A DNA stretch of 64,000 nt from Vibrio sinus (GCF_023634645.1 NZ_JAMKMR010000004.1:186001-250000), one strand, 5' to 3'. Shown: positions 30,436 through 40,706, numbered from the stretch's first letter. Translations and numbers: made by a program. The notes: a model not told the origin generated them from the letters alone.

Positions 30436-31731
30436 CTATACACTTTCGGCTGCGATAACGGCCAGACAATGATCGGCAGCTTCCAGTGTGGCTTCGATTT
30501 CTTTTGAGCTGTGCGCCAACGAAGTAAAGCTTGCTTCAAACGCAGATGGAGCAAGATATACGCCGCGCTCTAGCATTAGGTGGAAGAAGCGCTTGAAACG
30601 TTCAACGTCGCATTTTGCCACTTCTTCATAACAAGTTACTTTGTCTTGTTCAGTGAAGAAGAAGCCAAACATACCGCCTACTTGGCTCACCAACATAGGC
30701 ACACCATGTTTGTCTGCGAGAGATTTAAAGCCATCTGCAAGCTGTTTTGTTTTCGCAGTCAGGCGTTTGTGATTACCTTCATCTTTTAGAATATTCAAGC
30801 ATGCGTAACCTGCCGCCATCGCTACTGGGTTGCCAGATAAGGTTCCTGCTTGGTAGACAGGCCCAGTTGGCGCAATGTGTTGCATCACGGCTTTTTTACC
30901 GCCAAATGCACCCACTGGCATTCCGCCGCCGATGACTTTGCCCAGTGTAGTTAAGTCAGGTTGAACATCATAATGCGCTTGTGCGCCGCCTAGTGCGATA
31001 CGGAAACCCGTCATGACTTCATCAAAAATAAGTAGCGCACCGAATTCGTCACAGATCGCACGCAGGCCTTGCAAGAAACCATCAACCGGAGGGATGCAGT
31101 TCATGTTACCCGCAACAGGTTCGACGATAATACAGGCAATCTGATCTTTATTGGCTTCGAACAGTTGTCGCACAGACGCTAAGTCGTTAAATGTTGCAGT
31201 GAGGGTATGCTTGGCAAAATCGGCAGGAACACCCGGGGAGCTAGGCTGACCAAGAGTTAGCGCGCCAGAACCAGCTTTAACCAGCAGGCTGTCTGCGTGA
31301 CCATGATAGCAGCCTTCGAATTTAACTATCTTGTCTCGGTTGGTGTAACCACGAGCAAGTCGGATTGCGCTCATGGTGGCTTCAGTGCCTGAGCTCACCA
31401 TTCGAAGTTGCTCCATCGATGGCACTAGCTCAGAAACCAGCTCTGCCATTTTAATTTCCACTTCAGTTGGCGCGCCAAAACTTAACCCACACTGAGCCGC
31501 TTCAATCACAGCATTGCGAATAGCGGCATGATTGTGGCCTAAGATCATCGGGCCCCAAGAGCCGACATAATCAATGTACGCTTTGCCATCAGCATCAAAA
31601 ATCAACGGACCGTCTGCACGTTCAATGAAAATAGGAGAACCGCCAACTCCGTTGAAGGCTCTCACTGGTGAGTTCACACCGCCAGGAATGGTTTGTTGAG
31701 CCTTTTGATATAAATCTGATGATTTGGTCAT
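30436..31731 (-). CDS. hemL: Glutamate-1-semialdehyde 2,1-aminomutase
   Basis: This 431-residue PLP enzyme makes 5-aminolevulinate, the first committed compound of heme synthesis, from the product of Hem[17 protein letters not shown] at the N-terminus, the [14 protein letters not shown] cofactor pocket, [12 protein letters not shown] and the PLP-lysine segment [18 protein letters not shown] (lysine near 265) are diagnostic. It is divergent from erpA, so a heme gene and an Fe-S assembly gene share this intergenic region (31732-31980), where I could not read a promoter. Confidence 0.95.
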   Translation of the reverse strand: MTKSSDLYQKAQQTIPGGVNSPVRAFNGVGGSPIFIERADGPLIFDADGKAYIDYVGSWGPMILGHNHAAIRNAVIEAAQCGLSFGAPTEVEIKMAELVSELVPSMEQLRMVSSGTEATMSAIRLARGYTNRDKIVKFEGCYHGHADSLLVKAGSGALTLGQPSSPGVPADFAKHTLTATFNDLASVRQLFEANKDQIACIIVEPVAGNMNCIPPVDGFLQGLRAICDEFGALLIFDEVMTGFRIALGGAQAHYDVQPDLTTLGKVIGGGMPVGAFGGKKAVMQHIAPTGPVYQAGTLSGNPVAMAAGYACLNILKDEGNHKRLTAKTKQLADGFKSLADKHGVPMLVSQVGGMFGFFFTEQDKVTCYEEVAKCDVERFKRFFHLMLERGVYLAPSAFEASFTSLAHSSKEIEATLEAADHCLAVIAAESV

Positions 31732-31980
31732 GGAAATATCCTCTGTTGATTGCTCGGACCAAGTTGGTCAGCATTGTACTCTTCAAATTGCGAACAAAAA
31801 ACATTTCAGAGCGCAAAAGCAGCAAATTTCAACCAATAATCCTATATAAAATGGCGAATACATGGTGAATACTTGAACGTTTTAGTAAGGTATTAGATAA
31901 TCGCATCATCCAGATTGAAATGAAGACCTGTTAAGCCTATTGCATACTTACCAGGAAAAGCACGAATGAGAGAGGTCGTC

Positions 31981-32322
31981 GTGAGTGAAGCAAACATCCC
32001 CTTGTCTTTTTCAGATGCGGCAGCATCAAGGGTTAAAACGCTGATTGCAGAGGAAGAAAATCCAGCATTGATGCTACGTGTATATATTACTGGTGGTGGC
32101 TGCAGTGGCTTCCAGTACGGCTTTACCTTTGATGAAAAAGTCAATGACGGTGACACGAAAATCGAAAACAGTGGTGTAACACTTGTCGTTGACCCAATGA
32201 GCTTACAATATTTGCTTGGCGGGAAAGTGGACTACACCGAAGGTTTAGAAGGGGCTCGCTTTTTTGTCGATAACCCGAATGCAACCACAACATGTGGTTG
32301 TGGTGCATCATTTAGCGTTTAA
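31981..32322 (+). CDS. erpA: Iron-sulfur cluster insertion protein ErpA
   Basis: This 113-residue A-type carrier delivers Fe-S clusters to apoproteins such as IspG/IspH. The cluster cysteines are C41 in [11 protein letters not shown] and C105/C107 in [12 protein letters not shown]. The start is GTG ([10 protein letters not shown]), with AGAGAGG 7 bases upstream and the family length. An in-frame ATG five codons earlier also has an AGGA before it and cannot be excluded. Confidence 0.94.
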   Translation: MSEANIPLSFSDAAASRVKTLIAEEENPALMLRVYITGGGCSGFQYGFTFDEKVNDGDTKIENSGVTLVVDPMSLQYLLGGKVDYTEGLEGARFFVDNPNATTTCGCGASFSV

Positions 32323-32349
32323 TGTATAGACTACACTGAGTAAAATCGA

Positions 32350-32376
32350 CCCTGCATAGAAGGATGTCATGCAGGG
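32350..32376. promoter_or_regulatory. Perfect inverted repeat between erpA and the RND operon
   Basis: CCCTGCAT and ATGCAGGG are perfect 8-base arms separated by 11 bases, 27 bases after the erpA stop and 42 before the efflux operon start. No U-tract follows, so it is either a weak erpA hairpin or an operator for a dimeric repressor of the pump. Confidence 0.45.
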
Positions 32377-32418
32377 TAAATGGCACCACAGCCAGCAACG
32401 CAACCCGAGGGACTGTCT

Positions 32419-33513
32419 ATGTTTGCGTCACGAATTGGTGGCTTTATATCTTCTCGACCGTGGTTGGTGTCGCTGTTAGTCGTTGTCCTTTTAGCAGTAT
32501 GGCTTGGCCTCGGCACGTTAAAGTCAGCGGAAGATACCTCTAGCCCTGCCACCTCAACCACAGCTCCTCTAGCAAAAGTGGTGTACCAAACCTTTCAAGC
32601 CCAACCAACCTATAAAATCCTCGAACTATACGGACGCACCGCTCCAAATAAGCAAGCCAATTTAGCCGCTGAATATCCTGGTAGCATCGTGGCTCTTAAG
32701 GTCAAAAAAGGCGAACTAGTTAAAAAAGGCCAGTTGATTGCACAAGTTGACCAAGCCGATCTTGCCGTTCAGTTAGACAAGGCCAAAGCCATGTTAAAGG
32801 TGAGAGAAAAGGAATTTAAAGCATCTAAATCACTGCGCAATCGAGGCCTGCAAGGGGAAGTCGCATTTTTCACCGCAGAAGCGGCGTTAGTGGATGCCAA
32901 AGCCGATGTAGAAAGCGCGAAAAGAGACCTGATTAATACCGAAGTCAGAGCACCATTTGCTGGTATTGTCGATAGATTACCCGTCGAACTTGGCGATTAT
33001 GTATCGGTTGGTGAGCAAATTGCTCATCTTATCGACATCAAAAAACTGGTGATCGAAGCCGACGTCAGTGAGCGGTATATTCAGTTCATTAAAGCAGGGC
33101 AACAAGCCAGCGTCACTTTTATTGATGGCAAGCAAGCGACTGGCCGTGTTCGATATGTTTCCAAAGTCTCTTCAACCAGCACTAACACATTTCCTATCGA
33201 TATCGAAGTGAGTAACGATACTCGACAAATCCCAGCTGGTGTTAGTACAGAAGTATCTCTCAATTTAAAACAAACCCCAGCGATAAAAATTACTCCTGCC
33301 ATGCTCGCGCTAGACGGTGATGGCAATTTGGGGGTGAAGGTATTAAAAGACCAGCGCGTTGAATTTGTTCCTATCGATCTTGTTAAAGCGAGCCAAGATG
33401 GTGTTTGGCTTGCTGGGTTAGGACAAAGCGCCGATATCATCACGGTGGGGCAAGGTTTTGTTCGAGCTGGTGATGCCGTGATTGCAGTGAAATCGGATAG
33501 CATTAAGCCATAG
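32419..33513 (+). CDS. RND efflux system, periplasmic adaptor (membrane fusion) protein
   Basis: This 364-residue HlyD/AcrA-type adaptor has an N-terminal membrane anchor (WLVSLLVVVLLAVWLGLG). The split lipoyl/barrel-sandwich halves (GSIVALKVKKGELVKKGQLIAQVD and VRAPFAGIVDRLPVELGDYVSVG) flank a helical hairpin. The start MFASRIGG has GAGGGA 7 bases upstream; 13 further codons upstream are open but less likely. The gene is 15 bases before the RND pump. By position between erpA and tyrS it may correspond to the V. cholerae adaptor called VexE, but I am unsure of that name. Confidence 0.9.
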   Translation: MFASRIGGFISSRPWLVSLLVVVLLAVWLGLGTLKSAEDTSSPATSTTAPLAKVVYQTFQAQPTYKILELYGRTAPNKQANLAAEYPGSIVALKVKKGELVKKGQLIAQVDQADLAVQLDKAKAMLKVREKEFKASKSLRNRGLQGEVAFFTAEAALVDAKADVESAKRDLINTEVRAPFAGIVDRLPVELGDYVSVGEQIAHLIDIKKLVIEADVSERYIQFIKAGQQASVTFIDGKQATGRVRYVSKVSSTSTNTFPIDIEVSNDTRQIPAGVSTEVSLNLKQTPAIKITPAMLALDGDGNLGVKVLKDQRVEFVPIDLVKASQDGVWLAGLGQSADIITVGQGFVRAGDAVIAVKSDSIKP

Positions 33514-33528
33514 GCTAAAGGAGATAGT

Positions 33529-36500
33529 ATGTACTCACTTATTGATGCAGCACTTTCTCGAACGCGCACCATGCTCACGCTGTTAATCTTGATTTTAATT
33601 GCGGGTGTGATGACTTATCTCACCATTCCAAAAGAGTCCAGCCCAGACATTACCATCCCCATCATCTATGTATCGGTTACTCACCAAGGTATTTCTCCCG
33701 AAGATGCAGAAAGATTACTTGTTCGGCCAATAGAGCAAGAGTTGCGATCGATTGAAGGCGTGAAGGAAATGACGGCTAGCGCGGCTGAAGGCCACGCTTC
33801 GGTCACTTTAAAATTTTCTGTTGGCGTGGATTTGGCACAAGCGATGGCGGATGTGAGAGACGCCGTGGATCTGGCCAAACCGAAACTTCCCGATGACACT
33901 GATGAGCCGACCGTCAATGAGATAACGTTAGCTTCTGTTGAACCGGTGTTGTCTGTGGTGCTTTATGGCGCAGTGCCTGAGCGCACCATAGTGCAAATAG
34001 CTCGCAAATTAAGAGATAAGCTGGAAAGTTATCGGCAAGTACTGGAAGTGGAGATCGCCGGAGATAGAGAAGACATCCTCGAAGTCTTAGTTGAACCATT
34101 ACTAATGGAGAGTTATGGCTTAGATCAGGCGGATATTTTTAACCTTATTTCTTTAAATAACCGTGTTGTACCAGCCGGTTATGTTGACACAGGCTACGGG
34201 CGCTTTTCTGTCAAAGTCCCTTCTGTATTTGATTCATTGACCGATCTTCTGGATTTGCCAGTCAAGGTAGATGGCAAACAAGTGGTCTCATTTTCCGATG
34301 TGGCAACCGTTCGACGGGCATTTCGCGATCCTGACAGTTACGCGCGAATGGACGGTAGATCAGCGATTGTGCTCGATATAAAAAAACGAGCGGGCGAAAA
34401 TATTATCGATACCGTGGATATCGTCAAACAGATATTAGCTCAAGCGCAAACCCTGCCGGATTGGCCAAGTAATTTGCAAGTGAAATACACATGGGATCAG
34501 TCAAAAGATGTCAAAACCATGTTGAACGATCTGCAAAATAACATTTTGTCGGCAATCATTTTGGTTGTCATTGTGATCATCGCAATATTAGGCGTGCGCA
34601 CCGCGCTGCTTGTTGGGATTTCGATTCCGGGGTCGTTTTTAACTGGGCTGCTTGTACTGTCAGTATTTGGGTTAACCGTTAATATTGTGGTGCTATTTTC
34701 GCTCATTATGGCTGTGGGTATGCTGGTGGATGGCGCGATTGTCGTCACGGAGTTTGCTGACAGGCGCATGCAAGAAGGGGTAGAGAAGAAACAAGCGTAT
34801 CGAGATGCAGCCAAACGCATGGCGTGGCCGATCAGTGCATCGACCGCGACGACACTTGCCGCGTTTGCCCCTCTCATGTTTTGGCCAGATACCACGGGCG
34901 AGTTTATGAAATACTTGCCGATTACTTTAATCGCAACGCTCACCGCTTCTTTAATGATGGCGCTATTATTTGTGCCTGTGTTGGGTAGCATTATTGGCCG
35001 TCCGCAAAATGTCAGCGCTGAAAATCGCGTAAGAATGGTAGCGCTTCACGATGGTGATTTCTCTAAAGCTACCGGGCTAACTCGTTTCTATTACCGCATT
35101 CTATCGTTGGCGATTGATCACCCTTGGAAGATACTGTTTGCGGCAATCTTGCTTGCCATCGGAGTGGGTGTCACGTATGTGAAAGCAGGCCTGGGCGCAG
35201 AGTTTTTTCCAGAAGTGGATCCTCCATACTTTACGGTGAAAGTGCGATCGCATGGGGATTTATCAATCAAGGAAAAAGACGCCATCATGCGAGATATAGA
35301 GCAAGTGATGTTTAATCATAAGGAATTTGAAAGCGTCTATACCAAAACGGGCGGAGACGATGGAATAGGGCAAATACAAATCACGCCAGTAGATTGGCAA
35401 TATCGCCGTAAAGTGAAAGACATCATTGAAGAGTTAAAACAAACCACCGATAAGTTTGCTGGCGTTGAAATCGAATATAAGTTCCCCGATGCTGGCCCTC
35501 CCGTTGAGCACGATCTCGAAATTGAGATGACTTCTACCGTGGCAAACAATTTGGATAGAGCGGCTAAAATGGTGCGCCATTGGGCGGATGGTTTCCCAGC
35601 GCTGGCCAATATCAGTGATACCTCGAATAAAGGCGGTATTGACTGGCAAGTCGATATACGTCGTGACGATGCTTCTCGCTTTGCCGCTGATGCCACATTG
35701 GTGGGTAATACCGTCCAGTTCGTGACAAATGGATTAAGGTTAGGCGATTATCTGCCCGACGATGCCGATGAAGAAGTGGACATTTTGGTACGATATCCAG
35801 AACATAAACGCGATATTGGCCGTTTCGATCAACTTCGCATCAAAACCCCTCAAGGCATGGTGCCGATAACCAACTTTGCTCAAGTTATCGCTAAGCCTAA
35901 ACAACAAACCATCAAGAGGCGAGATGGTCAAAGAGTCATCAAAATTGTCGCTGACATAAAAGATGGCTACAACTTAGCGTTAGAGCTGCCCAAGATTGAG
36001 CAAGCGCTATTGCAGCTTAAGCTTCCTCAAGGTGTGGCGTTTAATATTCGCGGGCAAAACGAAGAGCAGCAAAACTCTTCCGCCTTTTTACAAAAAGCGT
36101 TTGTCGTTGCCTTGGCGGTGATGGCATTAATTCTGATCACCCAATTTAATAGCTTTTATCAAGCCTTCCTGATTTTAAGTGCGGTGGTGTTTTCAACCGT
36201 TGGGGTGTTTGCCGGCTTACTTATTTTCCAAAAGCCGTTTGGCATTATTATGTCTGGGATAGGCGTGATTGCCTTGGCAGGTATAGTGGTCAATAACAAT
36301 ATCGTACTGATTGATACCTATAATCAGTTGATAAAACGCGGCTTGGAAAAACGTGAGGCCATATTGAGAACTGGGGTTCAGCGTCTAAGGCCAGTGTTAT
36401 TGACCACCATCACTACGATTCTAGGTTTGTTGCCTATGGTGCTCGAAATGAATATCGACCTAATCAATCAAAAAATTGAGTTTGGCGCGCCCAGCACCCA

Positions 36501-36639
36501 ATGGTGGTCGCAGCTCGCCACTGCCGTCGCTGGTGGGTTGGCGTTTGCGACCTTACTAACGCTTGTATTGACTCCCTGCTTACTGATGTTGGCCAGAGAG
36601 AAAAAAGCTTCCAGCGCGGCAGTGAGCGAAACAAGTTAA
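33529..36639 (+). CDS. RND family efflux pump, inner-membrane transporter
   Basis: This 1036-residue protein has 12 spans in the 1+5 / 1+5 arrangement with two large periplasmic loops. TIPKESSPDITIPIIYV follows the first span, as in the AcrB-like MMPL branch. The proton-relay aspartate region in span 4 reads MAVGMLVDGAIVVTEFADRR. It should act with the upstream adaptor; no outer-membrane TolC partner or regulator is adjacent, so a TolC encoded elsewhere is expected. Substrate range cannot be read. Its stop is only 4 bases from the convergent lipoprotein gene, with no terminator. Confidence 0.92.
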   Translation: MYSLIDAALSRTRTMLTLLILILIAGVMTYLTIPKESSPDITIPIIYVSVTHQGISPEDAERLLVRPIEQELRSIEGVKEMTASAAEGHASVTLKFSVGVDLAQAMADVRDAVDLAKPKLPDDTDEPTVNEITLASVEPVLSVVLYGAVPERTIVQIARKLRDKLESYRQVLEVEIAGDREDILEVLVEPLLMESYGLDQADIFNLISLNNRVVPAGYVDTGYGRFSVKVPSVFDSLTDLLDLPVKVDGKQVVSFSDVATVRRAFRDPDSYARMDGRSAIVLDIKKRAGENIIDTVDIVKQILAQAQTLPDWPSNLQVKYTWDQSKDVKTMLNDLQNNILSAIILVVIVIIAILGVRTALLVGISIPGSFLTGLLVLSVFGLTVNIVVLFSLIMAVGMLVDGAIVVTEFADRRMQEGVEKKQAYRDAAKRMAWPISASTATTLAAFAPLMFWPDTTGEFMKYLPITLIATLTASLMMALLFVPVLGSIIGRPQNVSAENRVRMVALHDGDFSKATGLTRFYYRILSLAIDHPWKILFAAILLAIGVGVTYVKAGLGAEFFPEVDPPYFTVKVRSHGDLSIKEKDAIMRDIEQVMFNHKEFESVYTKTGGDDGIGQIQITPVDWQYRRKVKDIIEELKQTTDKFAGVEIEYKFPDAGPPVEHDLEIEMTSTVANNLDRAAKMVRHWADGFPALANISDTSNKGGIDWQVDIRRDDASRFAADATLVGNTVQFVTNGLRLGDYLPDDADEEVDILVRYPEHKRDIGRFDQLRIKTPQGMVPITNFAQVIAKPKQQTIKRRDGQRVIKIVADIKDGYNLALELPKIEQALLQLKLPQGVAFNIRGQNEEQQNSSAFLQKAFVVALAVMALILITQFNSFYQAFLILSAVVFSTVGVFAGLLIFQKPFGIIMSGIGVIALAGIVVNNNIVLIDTYNQLIKRGLEKREAILRTGVQRLRPVLLTTITTILGLLPMVLEMNIDLINQKIEFGAPSTQWWSQLATAVAGGLAFATLLTLVLTPCLLMLAREKKASSAAVSETS

Positions 36640-36643
36640 GCGC

Positions 36644-37789
36644 TTAATGTTTAACACTGTCGTGTTCTGGCATATTCCAGTAACGAGGATCGCCATTATA
36701 ATCAGGGCCGTCAGGGAAAGGGGTGTTGGATGACTCGGCTTTTCCTTGGTACAGAGTAACGTAGTTAGTGCCTAAAACATCGGAATACTTTATTAGATGG
36801 TTTGGGTCTGCGCCTTGCTTGGGACGACAGTCTTTTACTCCTTCAAAACAAAAATTGCTATAAATCACTGAGAGTTGGCCATTATTAGCAAATACATAAA
36901 TGCTCCCCACTTTACCAAAAAAATGTTTATAGTAATTCCTCAGCGTTTGAATGGCTTTTTCGCTTTGTTCTCCATCTATAGATGCGATAAGGCGAAAATA
37001 TTTGTTTTTTCCCGTAAAATTACCACTTGTATCCTGGCCTAATGTTCGCCAAAAAGCGGTGATTTGAGTCGGGCTCGTGATGCCTGAACCATAGGTTTCA
37101 ATATTTCCTGCGGTGTCCTTGATAATCAATCTATCAGCCGATCTCCCCAACTGAAACTTTTGGCTAATCTGGCGTTGATCAAAAGGGGAATTAGGAAATG
37201 GAATGTTGGAGGCTTCACCCATCCCATCAAACAGTTTTACTACATCTGTACTATTTGTGGGTGAACGTTCAATATATCCTTGCGGATCTGCATTGTTATT
37301 TGGGGTACAGTCTGCGCGAGATCGAAAACACTTTTTAGTGAAGAACACCCTTACCCTTGGACCGTCCACAATAACCTGCATGGTGCCATCCTGACGCTCA
37401 AAGTTTTGATAATAGTGATTGAGTGTGTCAATTTTCTTTGCTGCCAATTGGTAATCTATAGGTGCTGAAATCCTATAATACTCCACGATATTCTCATCGT
37501 TGTCATCGAATTTTATCCAGTATCCCTCCACGTGTTTTGGGACGCCAATATTAATACCTGAACTCTTACTTGGATATCCGTGAATTGCTCCATAACCAAA
37601 ATCTGATGCGCTACCACGGGTATCTTGCAGCCACATACTTGCCACACCATGTGGGCCTGTTGTGCTGCCCGAGTTACCAATTGTGGCGACGGTTTGCTGG
37701 TAGATATCTTCTTGTTTTGAGCTCGCAGAGCAAGATAGCAATAGAAAAAAAGCAGGCAAGCAAATTACATTTAATCTCCATTTATGCAT
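36644..37789 (-). CDS. Lipoprotein with duplicated domain; likely immunity protein to the adjacent lipase effector
   Basis: This 381-residue protein begins with a lipoprotein signal (MHKWRLNVICLPAFFLLLSC; lipidated C20). The body consists of two related halves at about 100-200 and 262-360. Each holds a CF...DC.P...ADP motif (C154/C161 and C314/C321) and an (A/S)SN-PFP motif, so it is an internal tandem duplication. The start is set at MHKW because it gives the signal peptide; 23 open codons upstream are ignored. It overlaps the Tle1-like gene by 8 bases on the same strand. Known Tle1 lipases are paired with periplasmic lipoprotein immunity proteins encoded next door, so this is the likely partner. 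It may belong to the DUF2931 lipoprotein group; I could not verify that. Confidence 0.72.
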   Translation of the reverse strand: MHKWRLNVICLPAFFLLLSCSASSKQEDIYQQTVATIGNSGSTTGPHGVASMWLQDTRGSASDFGYGAIHGYPSKSSGINIGVPKHVEGYWIKFDDNDENIVEYYRISAPIDYQLAAKKIDTLNHYYQNFERQDGTMQVIVDGPRVRVFFTKKCFRSRADCTPNNNADPQGYIERSPTNSTDVVKLFDGMGEASNIPFPNSPFDQRQISQKFQLGRSADRLIIKDTAGNIETYGSGITSPTQITAFWRTLGQDTSGNFTGKNKYFRLIASIDGEQSEKAIQTLRNYYKHFFGKVGSIYVFANNGQLSVIYSNFCFEGVKDCRPKQGADPNHLIKYSDVLGTNYVTLYQGKAESSNTPFPDGPDYNGDPRYWNMPEHDSVKH

Positions 37790-40706
37790 TATCGAATACC
37801 TGCCTTTGTAGTTTGTCGTGTGCATCATAAGTGGGTCGATTGACGATATATTGAACAAACGAGTAATATCCAGGGTTAATCAGCGCATCGTGGGGTCGAT
37901 GAACGAGGGTCTTAGTTTGGGGCTTGATATAACTTGCCCAAGATGACTCTGTGATCCCTCCCAGAGGTTGGGAATTGAGCTCAACAGAATATTGGGATAG
38001 AGATTTATTCTTGGCGAAGTTATGCGGTTGGGTGTACAGATCTTGTTTCCACTTCACACCAAATAACGTGGCTTGTTGCTTCATTCGTTCCTGCGCTAGC
38101 CCGGATAAAGCGTTGCTAATTGGTTGTAAGCGATAGAAATGCAGGTGCCAGTGTTGGCATTTCACCTGGCCATATTGCTGGTGCTGCTCTAAGCACTGCT
38201 GGTTCCATTGCTGCTCCATTTCTTGTCGTGTATGTTCCATCATTCGTTGTGCTCTAAGGTGACCTTGAGTCTGCTTATGCTCTTTACTTCTTTCTCTTTT
38301 ATACTCTTTTTCAAAGGAAAGGGTTTTGACTAACTCGCGGTTATACGTATCGAGTGTCGGAACCTGATAACGCTCGGGCAGCCCTTTTTGAGCATATTGT
38401 TCAAATGCGGCATAACCCCCTCCAACATCCGAGTGTGCGCCAGGGAACATCTCTTCAAAGAAGTTATCAGGTAAGCTGCCATTAGTTTTAAGGGAAGTGA
38501 GAGGAAAGTTTTTACGATATTCATGATAGGCACATAGCTGAAGCACAGCTTTAGCGCAATCTGGCTTTAGCGAAAGTTGAAAGTTACCTTCATCATCGTT
38601 ACCTGGCCAGTAGAATGAGCCAACGGTATCAAACAGGCCAACAAACCGAACGCTGGCTTTTCTTTTACTGTCAATTTCAAAGCCAGAATAAGGATTGAAG
38701 CGTTTAGCCTTGTTGGTGCCTAGCAAATTAGGCGTAATTGCCAGACCATCGCGACCTTGCCTTGGCTTGTCATAGTCTGGTAAGCCCACTTCTGTTGTGT
38801 TGACAAAGTGTCTTGCCAACGCGGCACCTCGACTGAAGCCAAACACATCGAACTCGATTTTAGTCACAGAGCTATAGTTATTTTCTTCATCATTGCAGAG
38901 TTCATGGAGCTGAGTAATTAAAGATTGCCATTTATAGAAAGCGCCTGTTTTTTCGATTTTCTCAATGGTCTGCTGGCTAGGCTCAGGAAGATCTTCGATG
39001 GCGATACCAAAGGCTTGAACCAGATCCACTTCATCCTCCCCCTTGTCGATAACCTCTGGGGTTAGATAGGCATTATCAACAGTTCCGACACCAGAAATAT
39101 AAATGGCATCAGACTCACCAGGGACTACAGGATACGCTTCGAACAATCTAGCAATATTGGAACGAGATTTATTGCCACGCCTTTCTTTATACTCATCGTT
39201 GCGATTGTTTTGTCCGGTGCCATCGAAAAATACCCCGATTCGCAGTATTTTTTCTTTCGGATCGTCAAAGGTCAGTTTTTTGTAGTGCTTGGTGGTATAT
39301 ACCGTTTGGTATAGAGTACCGGCCGCCGTAGAAAAACCGACACTTGATGGCCTAGTGACATGAACGCTCGGATCGGTAGCTTTAATAGATTGCAGTTTTT
39401 CTTTTATATCGCGACTGGCTTGTTTGATCCAATTAGGCAGTTGGGCTTTCAATTCAGCCAATTGATTCATGATCTGTTTATAGCGTTTTTCTAGCTCGGC
39501 ATAACCCATCGACGATGCGCGTGATTTCAAGTTGGTAAGCCGGGATTCGAGCTTATCTAGTAGTTGATTGAGATGACGAGTGATCTTAAGTCGCTCTCCT
39601 TGCCAATCGAATTGTTCCGTTAACTTGACTGGGTTGCCATAACCAATATCTCGCAGCGCGGCCATCAGTGTGTTGTAAGACTCAGTTGGGGCGATTTCTG
39701 CATAAATAGACAGCACCTTGCCTTCAAGAGTAATCAAAGGGGCTGCCTGATGAATTAGGCCAAGTAGTGCGTGCTGCTGCTCTTGATTCAGTTTGTTTTG
39801 ACCTGTTTCTAGCCCCAAGAAAGATAGCAGCCGGTTAGTTAAAGTTTGACACTCTTGTAGGCTGGTTTTTAGCGGAAGGAGGGCAAGCCATTGCATGCTA
39901 ACCATATGGCAAAACTGAGGATCTTGTTTGGCGGGTATGGAGAATTGCCCCCAGCTTTTGACACTTGAGTCGACTCGTGTTGGTCGCCAAAATGGTTGTT
40001 TAGATTCAGCGCAGAGCGCAAAAAAATCCTCGTGCTTATAATCTTGCTGGTGAATATTTTTACTGGCGACAAGGTGAACAGTGTATGGTCGAGCATCCTC
40101 TTGATAGTTAATCACAGCTTGCTCATTTGGCAGCTGGCGTACTCTGACATAACCTGTCGCATCAAGCTTGCCTGAAGCTAGCCATTCGCCTCGAGATGAC
40201 TTCATTTCAAATTCAGCTTGTACCAAGGGTTCGCGATCAGGGTAGTGGCAATGGATACCTAGCTCATACAGTTCTTCTGCAAGCGCTTCAACTTCTACCG
40301 AAGGGTTCTGCACGCCGCCCATACACATGGTATTGCCATTGTTCATTTTCATCTGATCAGACAAACGGCAGACGCCTTGGCCTTCAATAAGTACTGTGGG
40401 AGAACAGCTGATAAACTCCGCTTTGCCTTCGATGGTGTCAGAATCGATGCCTTTGGCATCGCCGTCTTCATCACCCTTGCTTTTACTAAAGTTGCAGCCA
40501 TCAATGGCAATGCTGTTACCGCCATCGGCGAACACGGTCGCGCTACCTTTATCTAGGTGTTTGGACTTGGCAACATTATCATAGGGCAATGGGACGACAA
40601 CGGGTCCAATGGTGGTCCAGCAGACATCGGCTTGGGTTGATTTCGCAACGCCTTCTGAACCTTTGTGAACAATACTCAATCCATTCGCATTTATGCTGAC
40701 TGGCAT
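37782..40706 (-). CDS. Type VI secretion effector: PAAR-like (DUF4150) domain fused to a Tle1-type (DUF2235) phospholipase
   Basis: This 974-residue protein carries an N-terminal DUF4150 PAAR-like domain (about 1-135; VSINANGLSIVHKG, TTIGPVVVPLPYDN, GQGVCRLSDQM, TMCMGGVQNP), which would cap the VgrG spike. A long helical middle with coiled-coil character (about 370-450) follows. The C-terminal DUF2235 alpha/beta hydrolase starts at LRIGVFFDGTGQNNRND (about 520). The GxSxG nucleophile is S625 in GFSRG; D693 (LFDTVG) and H758 (GAHSDVGGG) complete a plausible Ser-Asp-His triad. Tle1 enzymes degrade membrane phospholipids of rival cells. No VgrG, Hcp or adaptor gene is nearby, so it is an orphan cargo module. 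Confidence 0.87.
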   Translation of the reverse strand: MPVSINANGLSIVHKGSEGVAKSTQADVCWTTIGPVVVPLPYDNVAKSKHLDKGSATVFADGGNSIAIDGCNFSKSKGDEDGDAKGIDSDTIEGKAEFISCSPTVLIEGQGVCRLSDQMKMNNGNTMCMGGVQNPSVEVEALAEELYELGIHCHYPDREPLVQAEFEMKSSRGEWLASGKLDATGYVRVRQLPNEQAVINYQEDARPYTVHLVASKNIHQQDYKHEDFFALCAESKQPFWRPTRVDSSVKSWGQFSIPAKQDPQFCHMVSMQWLALLPLKTSLQECQTLTNRLLSFLGLETGQNKLNQEQQHALLGLIHQAAPLITLEGKVLSIYAEIAPTESYNTLMAALRDIGYGNPVKLTEQFDWQGERLKITRHLNQLLDKLESRLTNLKSRASSMGYAELEKRYKQIMNQLAELKAQLPNWIKQASRDIKEKLQSIKATDPSVHVTRPSSVGFSTAAGTLYQTVYTTKHYKKLTFDDPKEKILRIGVFFDGTGQNNRNDEYKERRGNKSRSNIARLFEAYPVVPGESDAIYISGVGTVDNAYLTPEVIDKGEDEVDLVQAFGIAIEDLPEPSQQTIEKIEKTGAFYKWQSLITQLHELCNDEENNYSSVTKIEFDVFGFSRGAALARHFVNTTEVGLPDYDKPRQGRDGLAITPNLLGTNKAKRFNPYSGFEIDSKRKASVRFVGLFDTVGSFYWPGNDDEGNFQLSLKPDCAKAVLQLCAYHEYRKNFPLTSLKTNGSLPDNFFEEMFPGAHSDVGGGYAAFEQYAQKGLPERYQVPTLDTYNRELVKTLSFEKEYKRERSKEHKQTQGHLRAQRMMEHTRQEMEQQWNQQCLEQHQQYGQVKCQHWHLHFYRLQPISNALSGLAQERMKQQATLFGVKWKQDLYTQPHNFAKNKSLSQYSVELNSQPLGGITESSWASYIKPQTKTLVHRPHDALINPGYYSFVQYIVNRPTYDAHDKLQRQVFDNA

